A stretch of DNA of 64,000 bases, from the NCBI GenBank assembly GCA_026712715.1, contig JAPOPW010000027.1, forward strand, positions 27,858 to 91,857. Reading direction: 5' to 3'. The translations under genes and the position numbers were made by a program. Positions 44,438 to 52,990 of this stretch are shown here, piece after piece (position 1 is the stretch's first letter; each line of letters starts with the position of its first letter). The DNA is from Immundisolibacterales bacterium (lineage in GTDB: Bacteria; Pseudomonadota; Gammaproteobacteria; HK1). Below the pieces are notes generated by a model. It saw nothing but the letters and a program-made list of their open reading frames with translations. It did no database searches and was not told the origin of the DNA.

Positions 44438-44820
44438 CGCCACCCCTCCGCCCTGAGTTCACACCGCTGCGTCCGCGGAACCACTCACGCATCGGGCGGT
44501 CGCCGGCCCGATTCCTCAAGCGTTCTGTCCGCGCCGAGTTATGGTAGAGCGTGCTGCTGGGAAAATCGCCAAGTTTGCGGAGAATGGCGCGGGCCAAGCG
44601 CTTCCGGTCAGGGTTGCGCTGCGCGCGGTCAGATGCGCATGTTCCCGAACGCGAGCGGTCCTTCGAGGAATACGTCCGCCGGTAAGCGGGCAGTCTGAGC
44701 CGTACGTGTCGCTTGGCGCTCAGGGTGGTGGGTCGTGGTTGTGGTGCCCGAGTGCGGATGGCAAGGGGTCGTGAGCGAAGAGAGACTTCCACCCTCGCTC
44801 GGATTTCCACCGCAGAAGTG
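44438..44820. other. region upstream of hyuA without a recognisable gene
   Basis: About 380 nt. Contains the presumed hyuA promoter; an AT-richer patch near 44540-44590 (around GAGTTATGG and GGGAAAATCGCC) could be part of it but I cannot define boxes. No family-like frame here until the recombinase remnant begins. Confidence 0.4.
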
Positions 44821-45050
44821 CAAAGGGTGCGCGCCCGTCAGCCCGTCGTGCTCACCGAGGTCGACTGCGAGCGGCTCTTGGAGGATCACGTCTCGGGAAG
44901 CACCTTCGAGCGTCCGAGCCTCACCGCCCGACTCGACTGTCTCCGCATGGGCGCTGTGCTCGTGGTCTTCGACCTCGATCGTTGGTGCCCGAGCCGGCGA
45001 ACTCGTCACCCTAATCGACGAGCTTGGCCGTCGCGGCGTGGCGCCGCGCG
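44821..45050 (+). pseudogene. serine recombinase (Tn3-resolvase family) internal fragment, frameshifted
   Basis: Frame one reads QRVRARQPVVLTEVDCERLL, EDHVSGSTFERPSLTARLDC, LRMGAVLVVFDLDR, matching the centre of Tn3-type resolvases (…ASGA…RPGLTAALDYLRPGDTLVVWKLDR). At about 44983 a one-base loss shifts to a second frame that continues GARAGELVTLIDELGRRGVA, matching the following RLGRS…LV…ELEARGVGFRSL helix. The N-terminal catalytic Ser region, the rest of the catalytic domain and the DNA-binding domain are absent; the similarity ends at the stop of the convergent AAA ATPase gene. So this is a decayed remnant of a transposon or invertible element. Confidence 0.7.
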
Positions 45051-45059
45051 GGAAACGAA

Positions 45060-46301
45060 TCAGGCGCGGGCCAGGATGTAGCGGCGGAAGGATGGGATGG
45101 GGCAGGTGACCAGGCCGCCGGGCATCTCCTGCAGGACGCCGTCATGGATCATCCGGGCGTGCAGGTCGCTGCCCGCCGCCGCCGTTTCCGTCGCCTCACG
45201 GCACCATTCGACGATGCGATGCATTGGCGCGCCCGGCTCGGAAATCCGCCCGACGATGTCGGCGACCGCCGGGAGGTCGGCGCTCACCCCCTCGAGGCGT
45301 GCGTCGTAGTACTGCCGTCGCCAGTTTTCACCGGCCGTCAGCGCAGTGTCGAGGTCGGCGTGCTCGAGATCGCCGCGGGCGTCGGCGAGCGCCCGCGCCG
45401 CGCCGCACAGGTAGTTGTGAAGGTGCTGTGGCCAGCCGTTGCACGCCTCGGCAATGCGCCGCCGCCACCGCCCCTTTGCTTCCTCCTCGCCAACGATTCG
45501 GTGGCGGGCGAGGAAGCGCTCGACCGCCTCGCCGCTCTCGGCGTCCTCCAGCAGCGGCAGGGAGTGCACGGCGTCACGCGCGAAGCGGGAGATGCCGCGC
45601 CGGGCCATAACCTGCTTCGAGTCGCCGAGGCCGCCGAGCACGGCCATGATCGGCAGTCCGTGCCGGCCGTCGTGGGTTTCAGCCAGCAGGCGCGTCCGGC
45701 CATCTCCGTTCGGATCGCCGGGCATGTTCTGCGTCTCGTCCACGAGCAGCACGACGGGACGGGTGAGGCGTGCGGGCTGGATCGCCTCGCGGATCGCCGC
45801 CCATGGGGTGCGCCCGGCTTGCACCGAGTCGACGAGCGACGGAACGGACGTCGTGCGGGAGACGCGCAACCCGGCAATACCCGGAACCCCGCCCCCGCCC
45901 TCGGTGGTCGTCGACGTCGCAACGTCGTGGGAAGAGTCGGGGAACAAGGCGGACAGGACCGCTTCGGTAAATGCGACCGGCGAGGTCAGCTCACCGGGTT
46001 CGCAGTCGACCGGTATCGGCACGCTCGCATCGCCGTCCGCTGCCCGTGCGCGCCAGCGCCGGGCCAGCTCGTGGAGCAGCGCGGTCTTGCCTGCCCCCGG
46101 GGCGCCGAAGACCAGCCGGGTACGGCCCCGAACCGCGTCGCCGCCCGCCGCGGCCCGGGCCGCGGCGCGCTCGATGTCCGCGATGATGTCCTGTCGTCCG
46201 ACGAAGGCCGCCGGCGGCAGCCGGTCGTCCTCAAGGGCGAACGCCTGCAACCCGGCGATGTCCGGGCCGCGCGGCGTGCGGTCGTCGGTCGAGCTCGTCA
46301 T
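45060..46301 (-). CDS. AAA-family ATPase of unknown role with C-terminal winged-helix-like tail
   Basis: A 413-residue P-loop ATPase. It opens with a VGRQDI-type motif (PPAAFVGRQDIIADIERAAA), Walker A VFGAPGAGKTALLHELARR, a long variable loop (DVATSTTTEGGGGVPGIAG), Walker B PVVLLVDETQNMPGD, a sensor region MAVLGGLGDSKQVMARRGIS and SLPLLEDAESGEAVERFLAR. The C-terminal 120 residues (ACNGWPQHLHNYLCGAARAL, MIHDGVLQEMPGGLVTCPIP) look like a lid plus winged helix, as in Orc1/Cdc6-like or ATPase_2 families. It is convergent with a recombinase remnant and upstream of nothing obviously related, so a mobile-element cargo is a fair inference. No known partner found. Confidence 0.8.
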   Translation of the reverse strand: MTSSTDDRTPRGPDIAGLQAFALEDDRLPPAAFVGRQDIIADIERAAARAAAGGDAVRGRTRLVFGAPGAGKTALLHELARRWRARAADGDASVPIPVDCEPGELTSPVAFTEAVLSALFPDSSHDVATSTTTEGGGGVPGIAGLRVSRTTSVPSLVDSVQAGRTPWAAIREAIQPARLTRPVVLLVDETQNMPGDPNGDGRTRLLAETHDGRHGLPIMAVLGGLGDSKQVMARRGISRFARDAVHSLPLLEDAESGEAVERFLARHRIVGEEEAKGRWRRRIAEACNGWPQHLHNYLCGAARALADARGDLEHADLDTALTAGENWRRQYYDARLEGVSADLPAVADIVGRISEPGAPMHRIVEWCREATETAAAGSDLHARMIHDGVLQEMPGGLVTCPIPSFRRYILARA

Positions 46302-46457
46302 GACGCAATTGTGCGGCGCTCCACGGGTCTGGGCAACGGCCGGTCTCGTATCGTGAGACTCGGTCCTGGTGGGAAGGCGTGCATCCGACTCGTTCCCCTG
46401 CATTGAAACCCTGACCGGTGCGAGCGGTGCAGACGAGATGGGAGCGGTCGTTTCATC

Positions 46458-46474
46458 GAATGATTCAATCATTC
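46458..46474. promoter_or_regulatory. 17-bp inverted repeat at the end of the ABC ATPase gene
   Basis: GAATGATT, one C and AATCATTC form a perfect inverted repeat that covers the ABC ATPase stop codon and precedes the AAA ATPase gene by about 155 nt. It could be an operator for the AAA ATPase gene or a hairpin limiting read-through from the ABC operon. Confidence 0.4.
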
Positions 46475-48447
46475 AACGCTTCTGCGGAAATGTGCTCCGC
46501 CTTCCAGCAGGCGACCTGGTGGCCGGGGGTCAGGTCGCGCAGGGTCTGCGGCTCGCCACAAGCGGCTTCCGCGTGCGGGCAGCGCGGCTCGAGGGCGCAG
46601 CCCGCCGCCTCCCAGGCCTCGTCGAGGTCGCGTTTCAATCGCGTCGCCGCCGCGGTCCGGCGGCCGGACAGTGTCGGCACGGCGTCGACCAGCGCCCGGG
46701 TATAGGGATGGCGCGGACGCATGAGCACCTCGTCAGCCGGCCCCTGTTCCACGATTCGGCCGAGATAGAGCACCGCAACGCGGTCGCAAAGGCCCCGAAC
46801 CGTCGCCAGGTCGTGCGAGACGAAGACGTACGAGCGCGTCCCGTGCGCCATCAGATCCCGCAAGAGATCGAGGATCTGCGCCTGCACGGTGACGTCGAGG
46901 GCCGAGGTCGGCTCGTCGAACACGATCACCCGCGGCTCGACGACGAGGGCGCGCGCGAGAGCCACCCGTTGTGCCTGGCCGCCCGAAAGACGGTGCGGAC
47001 GAAGGCGCCGGAATTCGGACCCGAGCCCCATCTGGCCGAGTACGCGATCGATGCGCTCGTCGATGTCCGCGAGGGGCTCACGTGCATTTCGCAGCGGGTC
47101 GCGGACATTGCGTTCCACCGTCATGCGGGGGTTGAGCGAGTCGACCGGATCCTGAAAGACCATCTGGATGTCGCGGCGCAGGCGGCGAATGTCGCCGCGC
47201 CCGGCCTTGCGGTAGTCGACGCCGCCGACCACTGCCTTGCCGGCGGTCGGACGCACGAGGCCCATGATGACGCGGGCAAGGGTGCTCTTGCCGCAGCCGC
47301 TCTCACCGACCACGCCGAGGGTCTCCCGGGGGGCGAGCGTCATCGAAACGCCGCGGAGCGTACGGGGTCCACGCCGGCCGAACTGACTCGCGTACCGCAC
47401 CTCGACATCCACGAGCTCGACGATCGGAGCGCCGTCACCCCCGGCGACGCCATGATGCGCCGCCGTTTCCGTGGCGACCGACGACCCAACTTCTCCGGCG
47501 TGGAAACAGCGCACGGCGCGACCGTCCGCCATCGCCGCGAAATCCGGCAGCTCGTTGCGGCAGCGTTCCTCCACCAGAACGCACCGGTCCGCAAACGGGC
47601 AGGCCGCCGGCGGCGCGCCGAGGCGCGGCATGGACCCCGCGAGCGGTATCGACAGGCGCCCGTCGATGTGGGGCACCGCGGCGACGAGCGAGCGGGTGTA
47701 GGGATGCAGGGGCGCGTCCACGACGGCGCGGGCGGGTCCGTCCTCGACCAGCGTCCCCGCGTAGAGAACGGCGATGCGGTCGCAGGCAGCGGCAATGGAC
47801 GCGACGTCGTGCGAGATGATGATGACGGCGCAGCCCTCTCGCTCGGCAGCGTCGCGGAACAACCCAAGGATGTCCTTCGTCAGGGTCGGGTCGAGGCCCG
47901 TCGTCGGCTCGTCGGCAAGCAGGATGCGCGGCTTGCAGGCGAGCGCGAGGGCGATCATCACGCGCTGGCACATGCCGCCGGACAGCTCGTGCGGAAACGC
48001 GCGAAGGCGCCGCTCGGGCTCGCGGATGCCGACCTCGGCCAAACGCTCGCGCGCGGCCGGCCATGCCGCGTCGGGCGCCATGCCCCGCCAGCGGACGAGC
48101 CGGTCGACGAGCTGCCGCCCGACCCGGCGCGTCGGGCTGAGGGCGCTTCGCGGGTTCTGGAAGCACATGGCGGCGCCGCCCCCCCGGTGCAGCGTCAGGT
48201 CTTCCTCGGCGCTCTCCATGATGTTGCGGCCATCGACGTCGAGCGCCCCGCTCAAGGAAGCGCCGTCCGGGAGGAGCCCGGCGACCGCGCGCGCCAGCAT
48301 GCTCTTGCCGCCGCCGCTCTCGCCGACGAGGCCGAGCACCTCGCCGGGCCCGACGGTGAGCGAGACGTCGTTGAGCGCGGCGACGGCGCCGTCCCGAAGC
48401 GGCAACGACACGTGAACTCCGCGCATCTTCAGCAGCGGGTCGTTCAT
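46465..48447 (-). CDS. peptide/nickel-type ABC transporter, fused DppD-DppF ATPase
   Basis: A 660-residue protein made of two ATPase modules. Module 1 has GLVGESGGGKSMLARAVAGL and FPHELSGGMCQRVMIALALA with ILLADEPTTGLDPTLTKDIL, then a DppD-type Cys cluster (ACPFADRCVLVEERC). Module 2 has GVVGESGCGKSTLARVIMGL, MVFQDPVDSLNPRMTVERNV, PHRLSGGQAQRVALARALVV and VIVFDEPTSALDVTVQAQIL, ending in a second Cys cluster (GCALEPRCPHAEAAC). The Walker A of module 1 is GESGGGKS, Gly for the usual Cys, harmless. It is the last gene of a peptide-type importer operon; its ATG overlaps the permease stop by 4 nt. Confidence 0.95.
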   Translation of the reverse strand: MNDPLLKMRGVHVSLPLRDGAVAALNDVSLTVGPGEVLGLVGESGGGKSMLARAVAGLLPDGASLSGALDVDGRNIMESAEEDLTLHRGGGAAMCFQNPRSALSPTRRVGRQLVDRLVRWRGMAPDAAWPAARERLAEVGIREPERRLRAFPHELSGGMCQRVMIALALACKPRILLADEPTTGLDPTLTKDILGLFRDAAEREGCAVIIISHDVASIAAACDRIAVLYAGTLVEDGPARAVVDAPLHPYTRSLVAAVPHIDGRLSIPLAGSMPRLGAPPAACPFADRCVLVEERCRNELPDFAAMADGRAVRCFHAGEVGSSVATETAAHHGVAGGDGAPIVELVDVEVRYASQFGRRGPRTLRGVSMTLAPRETLGVVGESGCGKSTLARVIMGLVRPTAGKAVVGGVDYRKAGRGDIRRLRRDIQMVFQDPVDSLNPRMTVERNVRDPLRNAREPLADIDERIDRVLGQMGLGSEFRRLRPHRLSGGQAQRVALARALVVEPRVIVFDEPTSALDVTVQAQILDLLRDLMAHGTRSYVFVSHDLATVRGLCDRVAVLYLGRIVEQGPADEVLMRPRHPYTRALVDAVPTLSGRRTAAATRLKRDLDEAWEAAGCALEPRCPHAEAACGEPQTLRDLTPGHQVACWKAEHISAEALND

Positions 48448-49292
48448 CCCGACTTCGACCGATCCAGAAAGCCTTCGCCGATCAGGTTGAACCCGAACAC
48501 GCTGACGAAGAGAGCGGCGCCGGGAAAGATGGACGTCCACCAGCGCCCGCCCACGACGTCGGCGGCGCCCGCGCTGATCATCGCGCCCCACTCCGCCTGC
48601 GGAATCGGCACCCCCAACCCGAGGAAGGAAAGACCTGCCAGGGTCAGCATTGCCCAGCCGCAGTTGAGCGGCGCGATGACGAGCACGGGGGTCAGGGCAT
48701 TGGGAAAGAGGTGGCGGAACAGGATGGAGACGCGCGAGTTGCCCGCGCACTCGGCCGCCTCGACGAAGCCGCGCCCGCGCAACGCGCGGATCTCGCTTCG
48801 CATGATCCGCACGTAGGCGGGCGCGAAGATGAGCCCGATCGCGACCGTGAGGTTGAACAGCCCGCTTCCGAACATCGCGGAGACGGTGAGGGCGAGGATG
48901 AAGGCCGGGAACGCCTGGACGATGTCGGTGAGCCGCATCGCGACCTCGTCGATCCAGCCTCCGACATAGCCCACGAGGCCGCCGACGAGGCTGCCGGAAA
49001 CGACCGCGAGCGCGACCGCGGCGATCGCGATCCCGACGTCGATGCGCGCCGCGTACAGCACCCTGCTCCACAGATCCATGCCGTTGCCGTCGGTGCCCAG
49101 CGGATGGGCCGCGGACGGGGGTGCGAGGAACGCGGAAAAGTCGATCTCTTCGGGTCCCCACGGCGAGAGGAGCGGCGCGAGCACCGCGCCGAGGATCACG
49201 ATCGCAAGGAGGAGGGAACCGCTCATGATCAGGTGACCGCCGATCGCCGCCCGCGGTCGGCGGCGATGCCAGAGCGTCCGCCCGGGGGGCAT
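48444..49292 (-). CDS. peptide/nickel-type ABC permease, DppC-like
   Basis: A 282-residue permease with about six hydrophobic segments. The DppC N-terminal helix and extracellular segment (SLLLAIVILGAVLAPLLSP, HPLGTDGNGMDLWSRVLYAA) and the EAA coupling region (RGRGFVEAAECAGNSRVSIL) are clear, ending GFNLIGEGFLDRSKSG. The start is either ATG 49292 or GTG 49316, the latter only 2 nt after the DppB stop. It partners the DppB-like permease encoded upstream. Confidence 0.93.
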   Translation of the reverse strand: MPPGRTLWHRRRPRAAIGGHLIMSGSLLLAIVILGAVLAPLLSPWGPEEIDFSAFLAPPSAAHPLGTDGNGMDLWSRVLYAARIDVGIAIAAVALAVVSGSLVGGLVGYVGGWIDEVAMRLTDIVQAFPAFILALTVSAMFGSGLFNLTVAIGLIFAPAYVRIMRSEIRALRGRGFVEAAECAGNSRVSILFRHLFPNALTPVLVIAPLNCGWAMLTLAGLSFLGLGVPIPQAEWGAMISAGAADVVGGRWWTSIFPGAALFVSVFGFNLIGEGFLDRSKSG

Positions 49293-49318
49293 GCGCAGGC
49301 GTCCGGCGAGCGCCACCC

Positions 49319-50329
49319 CTACACCCTGATCCGCGGATCGAGCGCGGCCTGGACGATGTCGGCGACGAGGAAGGCGACGACGTAGAACGAGGCGGTGACG
49401 AGCACGTACGCCTGGATGACCGGGTAGTCGCGCAGCAGCAGGCCGCGCAGGGCCCACTGGCCGAACCCCTGCCAGGAGAAGACGGTCTCCACGAGAACGC
49501 TGCCGCCGATGAGGTTGCCGAGCACCAGCGCGGCGAGCACGGGAACCCGCACCATCGTCTCGCGAAGGACGTACCCGAAAAGGAGCGTCTTCGCGCCCAG
49601 CCCGTGCGCAAGGGCGCAGCGGTAGCTGTCGGAGCGCATGACCTCGAGAGCCGAGGCGCGGACGCTTCGCATCATCGGCGCGACGACGATGACCGCGAGA
49701 GTGAGGACCGGCAGGACCAGGTGATGCAGCGCCGAGACAAGCGCCCTCGGGTTGCCGGTGAAGATGGAATCGACGATGAGCGAACCGGTGATGATCTCGT
49801 AGTCGATCCCGGTCGCGATGCGTCCCGTCGGTCCGGGCGCGATGTCGAGGATTGCGAAGAACACGAGGATGAGGACGAGACCGAGCCAGAACTCGGGGAG
49901 CGAGTTGGCGACGAGGGCGGTGACCCGCGATACGTGGTCCCCGAGGCGGCCCGCATGCAGCGCGGCAAAGAGACCGAGCACGATCGACGCGCCGAGGGAG
50001 AGCAGGAATCCGAGCGCGACGAGCTCGAGGGTGCGCGGCAGCCGTTCGCCGATTTGCTCGACGACGGGGCGGCCGGTTCGGATCGAATCGCCGAAGTCGC
50101 CCCGGATCACGCCGGCCATGTAGGCGCCGTACTGCTCGGGGAGCGGCCGGTCGAGGCCGTAGCGCGCGCGGGTGCGCTCGATGTCCTCGGGAGTCGCCGT
50201 CTCGGGAACGATGGCGAGGACCGGATCGCCCGGCAGCACCCGGATGAGCAGGAAACAGAAGATGCTGACGCCCACCAGGACGGGCGCCAGCATCAGGAGC
50301 CTGCGCGCTATGTAGAGACCAAGCCGCAA
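49319..50329 (-). CDS. peptide/nickel-type ABC permease, DppB-like
   Basis: A 336-residue permease beginning RLGLYIARRLLMLAPVLVGV with the typical FCFLLIRVLPGDPV and GLDRPLPEQYGAYMAGVIRG DFGDS segment. The cytoplasmic coupling loop is MRSVRASALEVMRSDSYRCA and the end is VLVTASFYVVAFLVADIVQA. The only possible start is TTG 50329 because an in-frame TAG lies close upstream and the next Met is inside the first helix. It is cotranscribed with the binding protein (48 nt upstream) and the second permease. Confidence 0.93.
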   Translation of the reverse strand: MRLGLYIARRLLMLAPVLVGVSIFCFLLIRVLPGDPVLAIVPETATPEDIERTRARYGLDRPLPEQYGAYMAGVIRGDFGDSIRTGRPVVEQIGERLPRTLELVALGFLLSLGASIVLGLFAALHAGRLGDHVSRVTALVANSLPEFWLGLVLILVFFAILDIAPGPTGRIATGIDYEIITGSLIVDSIFTGNPRALVSALHHLVLPVLTLAVIVVAPMMRSVRASALEVMRSDSYRCALAHGLGAKTLLFGYVLRETMVRVPVLAALVLGNLIGGSVLVETVFSWQGFGQWALRGLLLRDYPVIQAYVLVTASFYVVAFLVADIVQAALDPRIRV

Positions 50330-50377
50330 CTGGCCGGGGCCGTGGCGACCTAGCCGTGCCCGGCCGGTGCCGCCGAT

Positions 50378-51997
50378 TCAGGCGTCGAGGTATCGCAGCC
50401 GGAAGAGGCCGTCCACGGGCTGGACCCAGCCGGACACGCCGGCGGAGACCGGCAGGTCGAAATGTGGCTGGGCGAGGACGAGCCACGGCACGTCGGCCGC
50501 GAGGATCCCCTGGACCTCGGCGAAGAGCGTGTTGCGGGCCGCCTTGTCCGAGGTCCGGTTCAGGGTCTGGAAGATCTCGACGATCCGCGGGTTGTCGTAG
50601 CCGGCGTAGTTCAGGAATCCGGTCGGCGTCAGGCAGACCGCGAGCAGGTACTCGATGTCGTTGACCCACATCTGCCCGTTCGCGATCTGAAGGGGCAGGG
50701 TCTTCTCGCTTCGACGCTGGAACAGCGTGCCCGGATCGAGCGGCGTCACCTTGAGCTCGATTCCGGCCTGAGCGGCGGCGCTCGAGACGAGGACGGCGGC
50801 CCGCTCCTGGGCGACGTCGCCCGCGAGCACCGCGATTTCGGACTCGAACCCGTCCGCCGTGCCCGCCTCGGCGAGCAGGGCCTTGGCCTTGTCGATGTCG
50901 AAGCCGAAGGGATAGCCGGCGGGCGAATGGCCCGGCATGTCGAGCGGCACCGGACTCGTCGAGCGCCGCGCGTTGCCGTTGTAGACGTTGGCGACGATCG
51001 CATCGTAGGGCACGACGTGCGCCATCGCCCGGCGAACCAGGGGATTGTCGAAGGGAGGGGTTCCCATCGCCATCGGCATGAACACGAACTCGTTGCTCGG
51101 GCTCGAGATGACCTCGATGCCGCTCTTGCCCCTGAGATCGTCGATGTCGCGCCGCGACAGCCCGAGCGCGATGTCGATCTCTCCCTTCTCGAGGAGGAGG
51201 CGGCGATTGGCGGGCGCCGGAATGACCTGGAGCTTGACCCGCTTCACGCGCGGCGCATCGAGCGGGAAGGACGGGTTCGCTTCGAGGACGATCTCCTGCC
51301 CCGCCTTGTAGTCGGCGACGTTGTAGGCTCCGCCGCTCTGTGGGTTCTTCGTGGCCCAATCCTTGGCCCACGGGTCGTCCGCGGTGGCGTGCTTCTTCAG
51401 CTCTTCGGAGTCGTACACGAAGAGGCAGATGATCTGGATGTGATTCGAGAGATCGCTCGGCTGCGACTGGGTGAAGCGCACCGTGTAGTCGTCGACGACC
51501 TCGACCTGGCTCGCCTCGCTGAGGCCGATCAGGCGATAGACCCCGGCCACGTTCGCCTTGGCCGCGAACGCTCGGTCCTTGGACCACTTGACGTCGTGCG
51601 CGGTCATTTCGTTTCCGCTCGGGAACTTGACCCCCTTGCGGACCTTGAGCGTCCAGACCTTGCCTTCCGCATCGCTCTCCCACGACTCGGCGAAGACGGG
51701 CTCGACGGTGCCGGTATCCATCACCCGTGCGCCACCCTGCTCCTTCACGCCGTACTCGATCATGAACGGGTAGCAGTTCTTCATGACGGCGAGACCGACG
51801 AGGTCGAATGCGAGGTAGTCGTGATCCCAGCCGCCGAGATCGGCCGGGATGGCAATCGCGAGTTCCTCCCGGCCTTCGGCGAAGGAGCCGGACGGCGTCA
51901 GGGTCAGCACGAGGCCGAGACCGGCGCCGAGCTCGAAAAGCTGCCGGCGGGTCAGCCCATGGCGTTCGCCGATCCGATCGGAATTCTTGTGGTCCAC
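50378..51997 (-). CDS. extracellular solute-binding protein family 5, Tat-type signal
   Basis: A 539-residue DppA/OppA-like binding protein. The signal has a twin-arginine motif, LTRRQLFELGAGLGLVLTLT, ending before EGREELAIAIP, so Tat export is likely. Family-5 features: EPVFAESWESDAEGKVWTLK, RKGVKFPSGNEMTAHDVKWS, PQSGGAYNVADYKAGQEIVL and ANGQMWVNDIEYLLA. I chose GTG 51997, with AGGGGAAG upstream, over longer frames that lack similarity. The cargo of such importers ranges from peptides to glutathione, opines or nickel; nearby hydrolase and M14 peptidase genes hint at a peptide-like or amide compound. It is divergent from those genes. Confidence 0.9.
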   Translation of the reverse strand: MDHKNSDRIGERHGLTRRQLFELGAGLGLVLTLTPSGSFAEGREELAIAIPADLGGWDHDYLAFDLVGLAVMKNCYPFMIEYGVKEQGGARVMDTGTVEPVFAESWESDAEGKVWTLKVRKGVKFPSGNEMTAHDVKWSKDRAFAAKANVAGVYRLIGLSEASQVEVVDDYTVRFTQSQPSDLSNHIQIICLFVYDSEELKKHATADDPWAKDWATKNPQSGGAYNVADYKAGQEIVLEANPSFPLDAPRVKRVKLQVIPAPANRRLLLEKGEIDIALGLSRRDIDDLRGKSGIEVISSPSNEFVFMPMAMGTPPFDNPLVRRAMAHVVPYDAIVANVYNGNARRSTSPVPLDMPGHSPAGYPFGFDIDKAKALLAEAGTADGFESEIAVLAGDVAQERAAVLVSSAAAQAGIELKVTPLDPGTLFQRRSEKTLPLQIANGQMWVNDIEYLLAVCLTPTGFLNYAGYDNPRIVEIFQTLNRTSDKAARNTLFAEVQGILAADVPWLVLAQPHFDLPVSAGVSGWVQPVDGLFRLRYLDA

Positions 51998-52184
51998 GTT
52001 GCTTCCCCTGGCCTGGCGGGCGGCGGCTCGCGCGCGACTGCGCGCGGTGGCCCCGTCGCGTCCCGGCCAAGATTGAGCGGGCCACCGGTTCGTGTCAAGG
52101 TTGTCGCCGGCCGGGCATCTGACGAGAAGCGAGAGATCCTTGAGCACGGGCGCCGGGGACGTACCGGCTCGCGGCGAACCCGCG

Positions 52185-52979
52185 ATGCCGCCGGAGGCGG
52201 AGCGCTACGTTGCGGAGACGGAACGCCGCGCCGCCGCCATCGACTGGTCGGCCATGCTCGTGTGGCGGGACGTCGCCTGCGGTCCGGGACCGCACCAGCG
52301 TCTGAACGTCTTTGCGCCGAAGGCAACGAGGGCGGCACCCCTGCCGATCCTCTTCTATGTCCACGGCGGCGGATGGACCCACGGGTGCAGGAGCTGGATG
52401 GAGTTCATGGCCCCGGCAGCGGCCGCCCTTCCCGCGGTGTTCGTCTCGCCGGGCTACGGGCTCGCGCCGGACCATCTGCATCCATCACCGGTCCTCGACT
52501 GCCTGCGCGCCCTCGCGCACGCACGCACGCACGCGGCCGAATTCGGCGGCGACCCGGACCGTCTCTACATCGGCGGGCATTCCGTCGGCGGGCACATCGC
52601 TTCGATGATTGCGCTCCGGCCCGATCTCCGCGCCCGGTTCCACCTCCCCGACGGCGCGATCCGCGCCTGCATCCCGGTGAGCGGCCTGTTCCGGGTCCTT
52701 GCCGGCGATCCGACCGGGGCGACGGATCTCGACGAGGCGAGCCCCGTGCACTGGACCGGCAACGCGGACATGCCGTTCCACGTCTCCTGGGGCGAGAACG
52801 ACTACGAGCGCATCATCGAGGAGAACCGCGAATTCACCAATGCGCTTCGCGAGACGAACGTCGACCTTCGCGCCGAACCCCTGGCCGGACTCGATCACTA
52901 TTCCGCCAACCTGAGCAACGGCGACCGTGACGGCGCCTGGTGCCGTGCGCTTCGCGACCTCATGCGCCGGACGGCCTGA
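52185..52979 (+). CDS. alpha/beta hydrolase (HSL/kynurenine-formamidase-like)
   Basis: A 264-residue esterase/lipase-fold protein. The oxyanion hole is LFYVHGGGWTHGCRSWMEF, the Ser elbow is LYIGGHSVGGHIASMIAL, and the acid and His are probably the Asp in SWGENDYERI and the His in LAGLDHYSANLS. HGGG-type enzymes include arylformamidases and acetyl-esterases. Upstream start choices are ATG 52185 or a TTG near 52140; the shorter start gives a normal N-terminus (PPEAERYVAETERRAAAIDW). The M14 carboxypeptidase gene follows 11 nt later, so the two are cotranscribed, opposite to the peptide importer. Confidence 0.88.
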   Translation: MPPEAERYVAETERRAAAIDWSAMLVWRDVACGPGPHQRLNVFAPKATRAAPLPILFYVHGGGWTHGCRSWMEFMAPAAAALPAVFVSPGYGLAPDHLHPSPVLDCLRALAHARTHAAEFGGDPDRLYIGGHSVGGHIASMIALRPDLRARFHLPDGAIRACIPVSGLFRVLAGDPTGATDLDEASPVHWTGNADMPFHVSWGENDYERIIEENREFTNALRETNVDLRAEPLAGLDHYSANLSNGDRDGAWCRALRDLMRRTA

Positions 52980-52990
52980 CTCGAAGAACG

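Noticed and set aside
44768..44790. GGGGTCGTGAGCG near the recombinase remnant as a Tn3-type terminal repeat
   Set aside because: Only the first few bases fit, no matching inverted copy was found in the window, and such words occur by chance in GC-rich DNA.
45060..46301. AAA ATPase as a TniB/IstB transposition helper
   Set aside because: Walker motifs alone fit, but the length, VGR-type N-terminus and winged-helix-like tail do not match IstB/TniB, and no transposase is adjacent.
48444..52085. Single minus-strand open frame of 1213 codons spanning two permeases and the binding protein
   Set aside because: Only its last 280 residues are a real permease; the rest is out-of-frame reading of the DppB and binding-protein genes.
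52531..52544. Repeated CGCACGCACGCACG run inside the alpha/beta hydrolase gene as a regulatory repeat
   Set aside because: It encodes an ordinary Ala/Arg/Thr/His helix of the hydrolase (HARTHAAEF) and lies well inside the frame.
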